Numbered from the stretch's first letter, positions 1 to 8,630 are shown. The stretch is 49,961 nucleotides of DNA from Chitinophagaceae bacterium (GCA_023251255.1 JAHEZD010000038.1:1-49961), one strand, 5' to 3'. The notes: a model not told the origin generated them from the sequence alone. Numbers and translations: made by a program.

Positions 1-975
1 AAAGGAATCAAAAAGAAAAAACACCCTTCCATATTCAATCATTCGCCTTAAATAGCTGTCAATAAATTCGTTTGCAAAAATGTCCCCTCTTCTTTTTAAG
101 TTGGATAAGACAAAAGCATATAGATCCTCGCTGGTAGGTGGATTGGAAATTGTCCATACTTTATCGGTGACCCACTCTTTTAAATTTATATAAACTGGTA
201 TCTTACCCGTGCTGGGCACTTCTTTCAATAACTCTTTCGCTAATTTTCTAAGAGCTGTGCTTTTTCCGGAACCAGGATCGCCAAGTACTAAAAATGTTGC
301 AGTTTCCCTGTCTGCTTTGATTGCACTTATTAGATCGGTTACTTTCTTTTTTCGCTTGTTATTTGTTATTACTTCAACTTCTGCATCCAATGGTGTATAA
401 TAGTAATCATTCCAGTTTGTTTCGATGTCAATATTATTGAGTTCATTATCCAGTATTTTGGAATATTGCTTTAACCTAGACATAAAATCCCTTTCCGGAA
501 AAGTTTTTGTAATATCTGGTCTATTGTCTACCATAACTGTGGTGTCCCGTAAAAAATAACTTATTAAGAGTATTACCAGAAGTATGATAAACAATAGAAA
601 TGGTGAGGTGAGCTGTTGGTTTAGGATAAAACCAAAGTATGAGAAATCTTTTTTTAAACTTTCTTTTAGCTCTTTCGGGATATCGGGAATTAATTTGCTC
701 CAATAAAAATAGCTTAGACAAACAGTTAATGAAAGGAACAAAATGAAAGTCTGAATTTTTTTCACATTGTCTGGTGATAGCCAAGCTTTTTTGGTAAAGA
801 ATAAAATAAGTGAAAGTGAAACACATATCAAAATGGTAGTCATTGTGTTCTTGAAAAAAAGCAGCAATAAACTTGTAGCTATTAGTAGTAGCACCAAAAG
901 AAGAACCTTAATCTTCTTTGATAGGTGGTGGGTTAATGGATTGAACATTTTTTGCGGGTTTAGATAAAAATACAT
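1..975 (-). CDS. Membrane-anchored NACHT-type NTPase, C-terminus cut by window edge
   Basis: The first 325 residues are visible; the gene runs off the left edge. The start is the ATG at 975 after an A/G-rich stretch, with stops just upstream in frame. Four hydrophobic segments come first (about residues 24-41, 46-61, 74-92 and 126-142), then a soluble linker. A Walker A loop GDPGSGKST lies at about 232-240, and the visible part ends in a Walker B-like strand, RVFFLFDSF, at about 317-325. Walker A to B spacing and the basic stretch before the P-loop fit the NACHT branch of STAND NTPases. Known family: bacterial NACHT proteins include anti-phage defence proteins (bNACHT), whose C-terminal repeats sense a trigger. 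Inference: a membrane-tethered sensor or effector; the multi-TM N-terminus could be the effector. The sensor part is outside the window, so defence is only a possibility. Another KAP- or STAND-type NTPase is the alternative. Confidence 0.75.
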   Translation of the reverse strand, partial: MYFYLNPQKMFNPLTHHLSKKIKVLLLVLLLIATSLLLLFFKNTMTTILICVSLSLILFFTKKAWLSPDNVKKIQTFILFLSLTVCLSYFYWSKLIPDIPKELKESLKKDFSYFGFILNQQLTSPFLLFIILLVILLISYFLRDTTVMVDNRPDITKTFPERDFMSRLKQYSKILDNELNNIDIETNWNDYYYTPLDAEVEVITNNKRKKKVTDLISAIKADRETATFLVLGDPGSGKSTALRKLAKELLKEVPSTGKIPVYINLKEWVTDKVWTISNPPTSEDLYAFVLSNLKRRGDIFANEFIDSYLRRMIEYGRVFFLFDSF

Positions 976-1070
976 TTTTTCTTCTAATTGTATTCTTTTG
1001 TTTAATGTTTACTATTTCTATAGGAAGATTGCTTGGAATAGGCATTTTGCTTTTATTGAAATCCTCCTCA

Positions 1071-1135
1071 ACTTTAAACGGGATTGCTTACTTCGTCGCA
1101 ATGACGTTCACATTCAGTGCAATGACGTTTAAAGT
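1071..1135. repeat. Dispersed-type repeat inside a perfect 10-bp inverted repeat
   Basis: Outer arms ACTTTAAACG (1071-1080) and CGTTTAAAGT (1126-1135) are perfect inverted repeats. Between them is GGATTGCTTACTTCGTCGCA-type sequence, with GCAATGACGTT twice in direct orientation (1098-1108 and 1119-1129). It fills the gap between the divergent NACHT and ftcD genes and may overlap the ftcD promoter. No coding capacity is seen in the 190 bases between the two genes. Confidence 0.6.
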
Positions 1136-1165
1136 TATTTATCTTAGCCGCCTCAATAAAATACC

Positions 1166-2842
1166 ATGCAGCAGCTCATAGAATGTGTGCCTAATTTCAG
1201 CGAAGGCAATGACCTGAACATCATCCAACAGATTACCAACGAAATAGAAAGTGTGGAAGGGGTGCGCCTCCTGAATGTGGACCCGGGAAAAGCTACCAAT
1301 AGAACGGTGGTGACTTTTGTGGGCGAACCTTTGCCTGTAATAGAAGCTGCCTATCGTGCCATTAAAAAGGCGGGCGAACTGATTGATATGAGCAAGCATA
1401 AGGGGGAGCATCCACGCATGGGTGCCACGGATGTTTGCCCATTGATTCCCATTGCCAATATTACCATGGAAGAAACGGCCGTGTTTGCCCATGAACTGGC
1501 CAAGCTGGTAGGGGAGGAACTGCAGGTTCCCGTGTACCTCTATGAAGCAGCACAGCCCAATAAGGAACGCAGCAATCTATCCGTGATCCGTGCAGGGGAG
1601 TATGAAGGGTTTTTCAAGAAAATCAAGGAGCCACAATGGAAGCCCGATTTTGGTCCTGCCGAATTTGATGCCAAACGTGGCGGTACGGTGATTGGCGCCA
1701 GGGATTTCCTGGTGGCCTATAATGTGAACCTCAATACCACTTCCACACGCAGGGCCAATGCCATTGCCTTTGATGTGCGTGAAGCGGGAAGGGTAAAAAG
1801 GGAAAACGGGAAAGTGGTGAACGATGAAAACGGCAAGCCTGTTTCCGTTCCCGGCAGTTTGAAAGCGGTGAAGGCCATTGGCTGGTTCATTGAGGAATAC
1901 GGTATTGCACAGATTTCCATCAACCTCACCAACCTGAACATAACACCCATCCATATTGCTTTTGATGAGGTATGCAAAAAAGCGGATGAACGTGGTATCA
2001 GGGTTACGGGCAGTGAACTGGTGGGGCTGGTGCCCTTGAAAGCCCTATTGGATGCGGGCAGGTATTTCCTGCTGAAACAGCAGCGCAGTATTGGTGTAAG
2101 CGAGAAGGAGCTGATCAAGATTGCCGTGAAATCCTTGGGGCTGGATGAACTGACCCCTTTTAACCCACAGGAGAGGATCATTGAATACATGCTGGCAGAT
2201 AAGGCAGACAGCAAATTGGTGGGCATGACCCTGACCGGGTTTGCGGATGAAACTGCCAGTGAAAGCCCGGCACCCGGTGGCGGTTCCATTGCTGCCTATA
2301 TAGGTAGCCTAGGTGCTGCGTTGGCTACCATGGTGGCCAACCTTTCTTCCCACAAAAAAGGTTGGGACGAACGCTGGAAGGAATTCAGTGACCTGGCGGA
2401 AAAAGGGGAGCAGTACAAGAATGAACTGCTGAAACTGGTGGATGCGGATACGAGGGCCTTTAACGGGATCATGGATGCCTTTGGCTTGCCGAAGGGCAAT
2501 GATGCAGAAAAAGCGGTACGCAAACAGGCCATTCAGGATGCTACGAAACAGGCCATAGAAATTCCCTTCAAGGTCATGCAGGCAGCCTATGCCAGTATGG
2601 AAGTGGTGAAGGCCATGGCGGAAACGGGCAACCCCAATTCCGTATCGGATGCAGGTGTGGGTGCCTTATGTGTACGCAGTGCCGTAATGGGCGCATTCAT
2701 GAACGTGCGCATCAATGCGAAGGATTATGAAGATAAAAATTATGTATCCAATATCATTGCCCAGGGGAAGGAGATAGAAAACAAGGCAATTGCTTTGGAG
2801 GCTGAAATCCTGAAAACGGTAAATGAGAAGATAGGGCTGTAA
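1166..2842 (+). CDS. ftcD: Bifunctional glutamate formimidoyltransferase / formimidoyltetrahydrofolate cyclodeaminase
   Basis: 558 aa, close to the usual length of about 540 for the fused enzyme. The start MQQLIECVPNFSEG is the typical formiminotransferase N-terminus. The transferase N- and C-subdomains occupy about residues 1-330. The cyclodeaminase domain follows (about 350-558) and begins with the glycine-rich ESPAPGGGSIAAYIGSLGAA motif. Known reaction: moves the formimino group from formiminoglutamate, the product of histidine breakdown, to tetrahydrofolate, then deaminates it to 5,10-methenyl-THF. Cytosolic; no signal peptide. No other hut genes lie nearby, so it stands alone here. A TATCTTAG box at about 1139-1146 could be its -7 element, but that is weak. 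Confidence 0.95.
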   Translation: MQQLIECVPNFSEGNDLNIIQQITNEIESVEGVRLLNVDPGKATNRTVVTFVGEPLPVIEAAYRAIKKAGELIDMSKHKGEHPRMGATDVCPLIPIANITMEETAVFAHELAKLVGEELQVPVYLYEAAQPNKERSNLSVIRAGEYEGFFKKIKEPQWKPDFGPAEFDAKRGGTVIGARDFLVAYNVNLNTTSTRRANAIAFDVREAGRVKRENGKVVNDENGKPVSVPGSLKAVKAIGWFIEEYGIAQISINLTNLNITPIHIAFDEVCKKADERGIRVTGSELVGLVPLKALLDAGRYFLLKQQRSIGVSEKELIKIAVKSLGLDELTPFNPQERIIEYMLADKADSKLVGMTLTGFADETASESPAPGGGSIAAYIGSLGAALATMVANLSSHKKGWDERWKEFSDLAEKGEQYKNELLKLVDADTRAFNGIMDAFGLPKGNDAEKAVRKQAIQDATKQAIEIPFKVMQAAYASMEVVKAMAETGNPNSVSDAGVGALCVRSAVMGAFMNVRINAKDYEDKNYVSNIIAQGKEIENKAIALEAEILKTVNEKIGL

Positions 2843-2852
2843 TGATGGCAAT

Positions 2853-2891
2853 GCCCTGCGCTAGGCCATTATTGGCTTTTTCAGGGCTTTT
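2853..2891. terminator. Possible bidirectional terminator between convergent genes
   Basis: GCCCTG (2853-2858) pairs with CAGGGC (2882-2887), and an inner GCCA/TGGC stem lies between them. The hairpin sits between the ends of ftcD and the convergent XRE gene and overlaps the XRE stop codon. Only a short T run follows on the plus strand, so support is modest. Confidence 0.35.
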
Positions 2892-3111
2892 GCCTGTCCT
2901 CCATCAGGTCACAAATATGCACATCCAGTGCGCCGCATATTTTGCGTAGTGTCAATATAGTGGTGTTTGTTTGTCCGGATTCGATCCTGGACATACTGGC
3001 CTTCTCAAAATCACAGAGCATGGCCAATTCGTTTTGTGAAATGTTCTTGTCAATTCTTAATTTCTTGATCCTGGCGCCAATTTCCTGTAAAAACTGAGAA
3101 TCGTTCATCAT
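2881..3111 (-). CDS. Small XRE-family helix-turn-helix regulator
   Basis: 76 aa from the first of two adjacent ATGs (3111 and 3108). An upstream in-frame ATG at 3174 would add a hydrophobic, Phe-rich tail unlike the family, so the shorter form is preferred. The protein is almost wholly one HTH_3 domain: IGARIKKLRIDKNISQNELA, then the recognition helix and SRIESGQTNTTILTLRKICGALDV. Known role of the fold: sequence-specific DNA binding. No partner toxin or methylase is adjacent; the neighbours are ftcD (convergent) and an MFS gene (divergent). Its target is unknown; it may regulate the MFS gene across the 280-base gap. Confidence 0.8.
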   Translation of the reverse strand: MMNDSQFLQEIGARIKKLRIDKNISQNELAMLCDFEKASMSRIESGQTNTTILTLRKICGALDVHICDLMEDRQKP

Positions 3112-3393
3112 GTTAAAAGGGTTGGCTACAAATGTCAAGAAGTAAATTGAAACAAGAGTTGTCATATAGAACAATTAAAATAATAAAAAAGTGGGCTGTT
3201 TTTTTGGGAATTGCAGCTTCAATGAATAAAAAAAATACATGTTTTGGCGGCCAGTCATGATCAATAAGATGGATGCGATTCACTGATCCGGACGATACTT
3301 GACTTTACCAAGGCCATCATAAGCAAATTGCTTTTCTGCCCAGTTGATAAACGGTTGGGCACCCATCACAAAAAAATTATCTTCACGTTTCTT

Positions 3394-4605
3394 ATGTTAG
3401 CAGCAACTGTTGGTTTGTACAGGAAGGCATATACGGGCCTGAGCAGGGAAACATGGTTACTGGGCCTTGTTATCCTCATTAACCGTAGCGGTACCATGGT
3501 GGTGCCTTTCATGAGCATTTACTGTACCCAGAAACTGCATTATACCATTGGCCAATCGGGTTTTGTGATGAGCATGTTCGGGGCCGGTTCCATTATTGGT
3601 GCCATACTCAGTGGCAAGGTGGTGGACAGGATCGGTTTTTATTATGTGCAGTTCTTTACCTTACTTGTTGGTGGGTCTCTGTTTTTTGTGGTGGCCGAAC
3701 TTACCCATTTCACCAGCCTTTGCGTAGGTGTTTTTTTCCTGAGCCTGGTCAATGAAAGTTTCCGTCCGGCCAACTCCACCGCCATTGCCCATTACAGCAA
3801 GGAAGCCAACCGCACCCGTTCCTATTCACTCAACAGGCTGGCCATCAACCTTGGTTTCTCCTTTGGTGCTGCGCTGGGCGGTTTCTTGGCATCCCGTAAC
3901 TACCAGTTATTGTTCTGGGTGGATGGGGCCACCAATATCTGCGCTGCATTCCTGCTTTGGAAATTGTTGCCCCCTATCAGGTACAAGCAGCAGCAAAGGA
4001 GCAGTGAAGCAAGGGGGCAGTCTCCTTTCAAGGACGGTAATTTCCTGTTCTTCCTGTTCATGTTGGTGCTGTTTGCTACCTGTTTCATGCAACTGTATGG
4101 TATGCAGCCCGTGTTCCTGAAAACAATATGGCATATCAATGAACAGCAAATTGGTATGCTCATGGCATTGAATGGTTTGATGATCGTGACCATGGAAATG
4201 GTGATGATACATAATTTGGAAGGCCGGAAGAACCCGTTGTTCTTCATACGCATTGGCGTACTGCTGATTGGTATGGGCTTTATATGCATGAACCTGCTGC
4301 AGGGTGCTTTCCTTTCGGCCGTTGTTTCCATGGTACTGATAACCTTGGGAGAGATGTTTTCCATGCCGTTCATGAACACTTATTGGGTTGGCAGGACAAA
4401 GGCCAATAACCGGGGAAGTTATGCTGCGCTCTACACGGCATCCTGGAGCGTGGCGCAGGTGGCTGCTCCAACCATTGGGTCGCAGGTGGTGGAACATGCG
4501 GGTTTCCATATACTTTGGTGGGTGGTGGGCATATTGAGCGTGCTTATTATTTGTATGGCTTTTGCCTTGCAGAACAACCATAAGGAGATCGTACTGGTTG
4601 AATAG
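3394..4605 (+). CDS. MFS transporter, probable drug/metabolite efflux type
   Basis: About 403 aa with some 12 hydrophobic segments in two bundles of six. The N-terminal motif INRSGTMVVPFMSIY and the loop GKVVDRIGFYYVQ after TM2 (an MFS motif A variant) mark a Major Facilitator. The frame opens at 3328, but its first 22 residues are basic and polar. The ATG at 3394 gives the expected short N-terminus just before TM1. A TATCTTCA box ends only a few bases upstream of it, which would give a nearly leaderless mRNA. A substrate cannot be named; relatives are mostly annotated as multidrug or sugar efflux. The channel gene follows closely downstream. Confidence 0.8.
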   Translation: MLAATVGLYRKAYTGLSRETWLLGLVILINRSGTMVVPFMSIYCTQKLHYTIGQSGFVMSMFGAGSIIGAILSGKVVDRIGFYYVQFFTLLVGGSLFFVVAELTHFTSLCVGVFFLSLVNESFRPANSTAIAHYSKEANRTRSYSLNRLAINLGFSFGAALGGFLASRNYQLLFWVDGATNICAAFLLWKLLPPIRYKQQQRSSEARGQSPFKDGNFLFFLFMLVLFATCFMQLYGMQPVFLKTIWHINEQQIGMLMALNGLMIVTMEMVMIHNLEGRKNPLFFIRIGVLLIGMGFICMNLLQGAFLSAVVSMVLITLGEMFSMPFMNTYWVGRTKANNRGSYAALYTASWSVAQVAAPTIGSQVVEHAGFHILWWVVGILSVLIICMAFALQNNHKEIVLVE

Positions 4606-4681
4606 GGATGCCATCGCTCAGAAACACCCCATTTCCTACTTTCCTCAAACATGCTTACTTTCATTTCAAAGTTGTACAACG

Positions 4682-5686
4682 GTGCGTAAATTTTCCCCTC
4701 TGGTCATTTGGTTCGGTATCATGTCATTGATCATGATCACTGGCATTGTTGGTTTCATGCTGATTGAAGGCTACCGTTTTTTGGATGCACTGTACATGAC
4801 CGTGATTACCATTACTACCATTGGCTACAGCGAAGTGAGGCATATGAGCGATTCTGGACGTGTTTTCAACATATTCCTCATTATTACTTCCTTTTCCGTT
4901 TTTACCTATGCCTTGGCAAACCTGACACAGTTTATTGCCAGTGGTGAAATGGCCCTTTACTTTAAAAACAAAAAAATGATGAGTGCACTGGATAACCTCA
5001 ACAGCCACGTAATTATATGTGGCTTTGGAAGAAATGGTCAGCAAGTTGCCAAAACGCTCCGTGGGCACAAAGTCCCTTTTGTGATCATTGACCAGCGTGA
5101 CGAACACATGCAGCAGCACCTTGCAGAAGACCCGAACCTGCTTTTTATTAAAGGCGATGCTACAGAGGATACGGTGCTGAGAATGGCTGGCATCAACCGT
5201 GCAAGGAGCTTGGTCTGTGCTTTGCCCACTGATGCAGACAATGTGTTCATTGTGCTTTCTGCCCGCTCATTGAACCATGACCTGCATATTATCAGCAGGG
5301 CATCTGCAGCTACGTCCATGCCCAAGTTGAAGAAAGCTGGTGCCAACCATGTCATCATGCCGGATAAAATTGGTGGCACGCACATGGCCACATTGGTGAG
5401 CAAACCGGATGTGGTGGAGTTTATTGATTACCTGAGCGGTGAGGAAGGGGAGAGCATCAATATTGAAAGTGTGGGCTATGATAAGTTACCACAGGAAGTA
5501 AAGGATGCAACGCTCAAGGAAATTATGGAATGGAAGAAGACAGGTGTTAACTGCATTGGCGTAAAAGACAAGGAGGGCAAGTTCCTGATAAACCCCCCAG
5601 ATGATTTTATTGTTAGGGAGGGAATGAAGATAATTGTGCTCGGTAACAAAAGCCAGATCAACAAGATGACACACAATGTTGGGTAG
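4682..5686 (+). CDS. Two-TM potassium channel with RCK (TrkA-N/TrkA-C) regulator
   Basis: Order: TM1 (about FSPLVIWFGIMSLIMITGIV), pore helix and filter TITTIGYSEV, TM2 (NIFLIITSFSVFTYALANL), a Rossmann RCK domain with GFGRNGQQVAKTL and a nucleotide-binding acid (VIIDQRDE), then a C-terminal TrkA-C domain ending in GMKIIVLGN. This is the MthK/GsuK layout: an inner-membrane K+ channel gated by a ligand at the RCK ring. The filter reads TIGYS where TVGYG is usual. The start is uncertain. The frame is open from an ATG at 4562 inside the MFS gene, but residues encoded there look non-genic. I use GTG 4682. An ATG at 4651 in another frame encodes MLTFISKLYNGA and stops at once; losing one G near 4681 would join it to the channel. 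Confidence 0.82.
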   Translation: MRKFSPLVIWFGIMSLIMITGIVGFMLIEGYRFLDALYMTVITITTIGYSEVRHMSDSGRVFNIFLIITSFSVFTYALANLTQFIASGEMALYFKNKKMMSALDNLNSHVIICGFGRNGQQVAKTLRGHKVPFVIIDQRDEHMQQHLAEDPNLLFIKGDATEDTVLRMAGINRARSLVCALPTDADNVFIVLSARSLNHDLHIISRASAATSMPKLKKAGANHVIMPDKIGGTHMATLVSKPDVVEFIDYLSGEEGESINIESVGYDKLPQEVKDATLKEIMEWKKTGVNCIGVKDKEGKFLINPPDDFIVREGMKIIVLGNKSQINKMTHNVG

Positions 5687-5774
5687 TTGGTATCGTTTGC
5701 GTAAATAAACCATGATGCTTATCATATCTTTTGGATATCATTACCATCAATTTTGCCGGGTCAATTAATAACGA

Positions 5775-5892
5775 ATGTTACGCAAAATGTCAAATACTGA
5801 TGTCTGGTTGAGCTTGTCGAAACCTGTTTGGAAACCGAAATCGCCTTCGAAGGCCTCAGGCTGACATTGTCCCCACAATCTTTGCGTAACAT
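5775..5892. repeat. Nested palindromic repeat, copy A
   Basis: Outer arms ATGTTACGCAAA (5775-5786) and TTTGCGTAACAT (5881-5892) are perfect 12-bp inverted repeats. Inside, TGTCTGGTTGAGCTTGTCGA (from 5801) pairs imperfectly with CCTTCGAAGGCCTCAGGCTG (from 5844). The same inner palindrome returns at 8518-8587 with different outer arms. No gene lies in the 294 bases between 5687 and 5980. Confidence 0.65.
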
Positions 5893-5980
5893 CAGTTAAT
5901 AATTGCAAGGTTAAAGATTGGGTTCAATCTTTCTATACCTTCGGCAGCATTACATAACTAACATTAATTTGCTTCCAATC

Positions 5981-7291
5981 ATGAATGAAAAAATAGGAAA
6001 GTACAGGTGGACCATCTGCGGCCTGGTTTTCTTTGCAACAACCATCAACTATTTAGACAGGACAGTCATTGCTTTTCTTAGACCTTATATAGCCAAATCA
6101 TTTCATTGGACCCCAGTTGAGGAAATAGCCAATTATGCAAACCTGGAGATGGCCTTCAAGGTATCCTATGCTTTCGGTTTTTTATTTGCAGGAAGGATTA
6201 TTGATAAACTGGGAACCAAGATTGGTTATGCTTTGGCAACAGGTTTATGGAGTGTGGCTGCTGTATGCCATGCATTGGCCAAGGGAACATTCGGTTTTGG
6301 TATTGCCAGGGTCTTCCTGGGGCTTACAGAAGCAGGTAACTTTCCGGCAGCTATCAAAACAACTGCTGAGTGGTTCCCCAAGAAGGAAAGGGCTTTGGCC
6401 ACAGGTATCTTCAATTCGGGTTCCAATATTGGCGCCATTGCAGTACCCTTTATTATTCCCCATTTGGCACAGAATTATGGCTGGCAGATATCCTTTATTA
6501 TAACAGGGGCCATAGGCTTTGTTTGGCTGATACTTTGGTTCATTTTCTATGAAGTGCCTAAAAAGCAGAAAAGGTTGTCTGAATCTGAACTGATCTACAT
6601 TAATAGCGATAAAGATGAGATTGCGGAAATCAACGAGGTTGCACCAAAACTTACTTGGGCGCAATTGCTTACTTACAAGCAAACATGGGCTTTTGCAATC
6701 GGAAAGTTCCTGACCGACCCAATTTGGTGGTTCTATATTTTCTGGTTACCGGATTTCTTGAGAAAAGAGTATAAGCTGGACGAATATGCTTTGATATGGC
6801 CATCTGCCATCCCATTGATCATTGCGAGCCTTGGAAGCGTGTTTGGAGGCTGGCTCCCCATGAAATTGATCAATAGATCATGGCCTGTTTTCAAGGCACG
6901 GAAGACCAGTATGCTGATTTATGGCATCTTCGTTATACCCATTGTTTTTTCCCAGTACCTAGGTGCGATCAATATGTGGTTTGCTGTTTGCATTATTGGG
7001 CTGGCAATGGCTGGCCACCAGGCATGGAGTGCCAATATATTCACAACGGTTTCGGATATGTTCCCTAAAAGCTCCACGGCATCCGTTACGGGCATTGGCG
7101 GCCTGTTTGGCGGTGTGGGTGGTTTATTGCTGACATTCTTGATACAGAAGCGGATGTTTGTGCATTACCAAAGCATTGGTAAACTGAATACAGGTTATTT
7201 CATTATGTTCCTGATCTGCGGAGGGGCCTATATCCTTGCATGGATCATCATGCACATCCTGGTTCCCAGAATGAAAAGGGTGGGGGCGTAG
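5981..7291 (+). CDS. MFS transporter of the ACS family, hexuronate (ExuT-like)
   Basis: About 436 aa, 12 TM segments. The start is the ATG at 5981 (MNEKIGKYRWTICGLVFF). The longer frame from 5918 adds residues that overlap a probable promoter box, TACCTTCG at 5936-5943. TTINYLDRTVIAFLRPYIAK in TM1, GRIIDKLGTKIGYALATGLW after TM2 and GLTEAGNFPAAIKTTAEWFP are hallmarks of the anion:cation symporter branch to which ExuT (galacturonate/glucuronate) belongs. Neighbour: 170 bases downstream is a 2-keto-3-deoxygluconate-type kinase, which fits uptake and breakdown of hexuronates or related acids. A terminator and a new promoter separate the two, so they are not one simple operon. Substrate call is inference. 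Confidence 0.85.
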   Translation: MNEKIGKYRWTICGLVFFATTINYLDRTVIAFLRPYIAKSFHWTPVEEIANYANLEMAFKVSYAFGFLFAGRIIDKLGTKIGYALATGLWSVAAVCHALAKGTFGFGIARVFLGLTEAGNFPAAIKTTAEWFPKKERALATGIFNSGSNIGAIAVPFIIPHLAQNYGWQISFIITGAIGFVWLILWFIFYEVPKKQKRLSESELIYINSDKDEIAEINEVAPKLTWAQLLTYKQTWAFAIGKFLTDPIWWFYIFWLPDFLRKEYKLDEYALIWPSAIPLIIASLGSVFGGWLPMKLINRSWPVFKARKTSMLIYGIFVIPIVFSQYLGAINMWFAVCIIGLAMAGHQAWSANIFTTVSDMFPKSSTASVTGIGGLFGGVGGLLLTFLIQKRMFVHYQSIGKLNTGYFIMFLICGGAYILAWIIMHILVPRMKRVGA

Positions 7292-7361
7292 CTTTATGCG
7301 ATTAATAATTGGTATTTTGTTGATTACTTAACGTCCCATACCAGTTTGCAATATTTTAAGT

Positions 7362-7391
7362 AAAACCTGTAGCAATTGTTACAGGTTTTTT
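7362..7391 (+). terminator. Intrinsic terminator after the hexuronate transporter
   Basis: Perfect 10-bp stem AAAACCTGTA (7362-7371) with TACAGGTTTT (7380-7389), loop GCAATTGT, followed by more T/A. It stands 70 bases after the transporter stop and before the kinase promoter. Confidence 0.7.
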
Positions 7392-7417
7392 AATAGCGTT
7401 TTCCAATTATCAATATT

Positions 7418-7425
7418 TAGATTTG
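7418..7425 (+). promoter_or_regulatory. Bacteroidota -7 box TAGATTTG for the sugar kinase
   Basis: TAGATTTG fits the Bacteroidota -7 consensus TAnnTTTG and lies 36 bases before the kinase ATG. The -33 region (GTTTTCC near 7398) is only a partial match to TTTG. Confidence 0.4.
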
Positions 7426-7460
7426 CAACGCTTGCTGCCTGCTTAAACATTTATACGGTC

Positions 7461-8468
7461 ATGAAAAAGAAAGTACTTTGTTTTGGTGAGCTATTGTTAA
7501 GGATTTCCCCAGCAGCAAGTGAAGAAGCTGATAAGCATCCCATGCTGCTCTACATGGGCGGTGCGGAGGCCAATGCTGCCACGGCCTTGGCAGGTTGGAA
7601 CGTTCCTGTAAAATACTGCACGGTATTGCCTGATAACTTTATGAGCAGGCATGTCATTGACTATTTGGAATACAAGGGTATCTATACTTCCTCCATTTTA
7701 TTATCGGGAAAGCGCATTGGTGTTTATTATTTGGAGCGTGGCGCGGACCTCAAGGGGAGCATGGCCTACGATAGGGAAAACTCATCCTTCTCCGAACTGA
7801 AAAGGGGCATGATAGATTGGGACAAGGTGCTGAGGGATGTGGAGTGGTTCAACTTTACGGCCATCAGCCCGGCATTGAATGAAAATGTGGCCGATGTTTG
7901 CCTGGAAGCGCTGGAAGCTGCTTCCAGAAAAGGCATTACCATTTCAGTGGACCTGAACTACCGTTCACGTTTATGGAAATATGGCAAGCAACCTATTGAA
8001 GTGATGCCAGCATTGGTGCAGTACTGCGACGTGGTGATGGGCAATATCTGGAGTGCCAATACCTTATTGGGAACCAGTATTGACGAGCATATCCACGACA
8101 AGAAAAGCAAGGAAGCCTACTTGGCACATGCGAAAGCCACATCGGAGGAAATCATCAGCAAGTTCCCCAAATGCAAAACGGTTGCCAATACCTTCAGGTT
8201 TGATGGCGACAGGAACAATATACTTTATTACACCACTTTGTTCACGGATGGCCAATTTTATACCTCCCCGGAATTTACTTGCCAAGGGGTGGTAGATAGA
8301 AGCGGTAGCGGTGATTGTTTCATGGCAGGACTGATTTATGGTCTGTACAATCAAAATGCAGCCCAGGAGGTACTGGATTATGCCACGGCTGCAGCCTTCG
8401 GTAAACTGCAGGAACTGGGCGATAGTACTGGACAGGATGTTTTGACTGTGAAGAAGATGGGCAAATAG
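7461..8468 (+). CDS. kdgK: PfkB-family sugar kinase, probable 2-dehydro-3-deoxygluconate kinase
   Basis: 335 aa, the usual ribokinase-fold length. The N-terminus MKKKVLCFGELLLRISP is typical of KDG kinases, and the GGAEANAATALAGW motif is the sugar-binding glycine patch. The C-terminal signature is VDRSGSGDCFMAGLIYGL, with the catalytic Asp in SGSGD; GAGD is the common form. Known reaction: KDG + ATP to KDPG, joining hexuronates to the Entner-Doudoroff aldolase step. The upstream ExuT-like transporter supports this. No KDPG aldolase gene lies adjacent, so it must be elsewhere or the substrate is another keto-sugar acid. Cytosolic. Preceded by a terminator and its own -7 box. Confidence 0.83.
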   Translation: MKKKVLCFGELLLRISPAASEEADKHPMLLYMGGAEANAATALAGWNVPVKYCTVLPDNFMSRHVIDYLEYKGIYTSSILLSGKRIGVYYLERGADLKGSMAYDRENSSFSELKRGMIDWDKVLRDVEWFNFTAISPALNENVADVCLEALEAASRKGITISVDLNYRSRLWKYGKQPIEVMPALVQYCDVVMGNIWSANTLLGTSIDEHIHDKKSKEAYLAHAKATSEEIISKFPKCKTVANTFRFDGDRNNILYYTTLFTDGQFYTSPEFTCQGVVDRSGSGDCFMAGLIYGLYNQNAAQEVLDYATAAAFGKLQELGDSTGQDVLTVKKMGK

Positions 8469-8497
8469 CTCCGATGAATTGAATAGGGACTTAAAAA

Positions 8498-8612
8498 AGT
8501 GACTCATTTTTAAAAGCTGTCAGGTTGAGGCCCTCGAAACCGATTGGGGTCTACTATAAAATTGCCTTCGAGAACCTCAGGCTGACAACTCAACTATTCA
8601 AAATGAGTCACT
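8498..8612. repeat. Nested palindromic repeat, copy B
   Basis: Outer arms AGTGACTCATTTT (8498-8510) and AAAATGAGTCACT (8600-8612) form a perfect 13-bp inverted repeat. Inside, TGTCAGGTTGAGGCCCTCGA (8518 on) pairs imperfectly with CCTTCGAGAACCTCAGGCTG (8565 on), the same inner palindrome as at 5801-5867. It lies between the kinase stop and a small membrane-protein gene. Confidence 0.65.
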
Positions 8613-8630
8613 GCCTTAAAAAAATAAGCT

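Noticed and set aside
1717-2289. 190-codon minus-strand open frame within ftcD
   Set aside because: Antisense shadow of a clear enzyme gene; Pro/Ser-rich product with no domain.
3907-4614. 235-codon minus-strand open frame within the MFS gene
   Set aside because: Antisense shadow; His/Gln-rich translation typical of reversed membrane-protein codons.
4562-4681. N-terminal extension of the K+ channel frame into the MFS gene
   Set aside because: The 40 extra residues look non-genic, overlap the upstream gene by 44 bases and precede the expected first TM segment.
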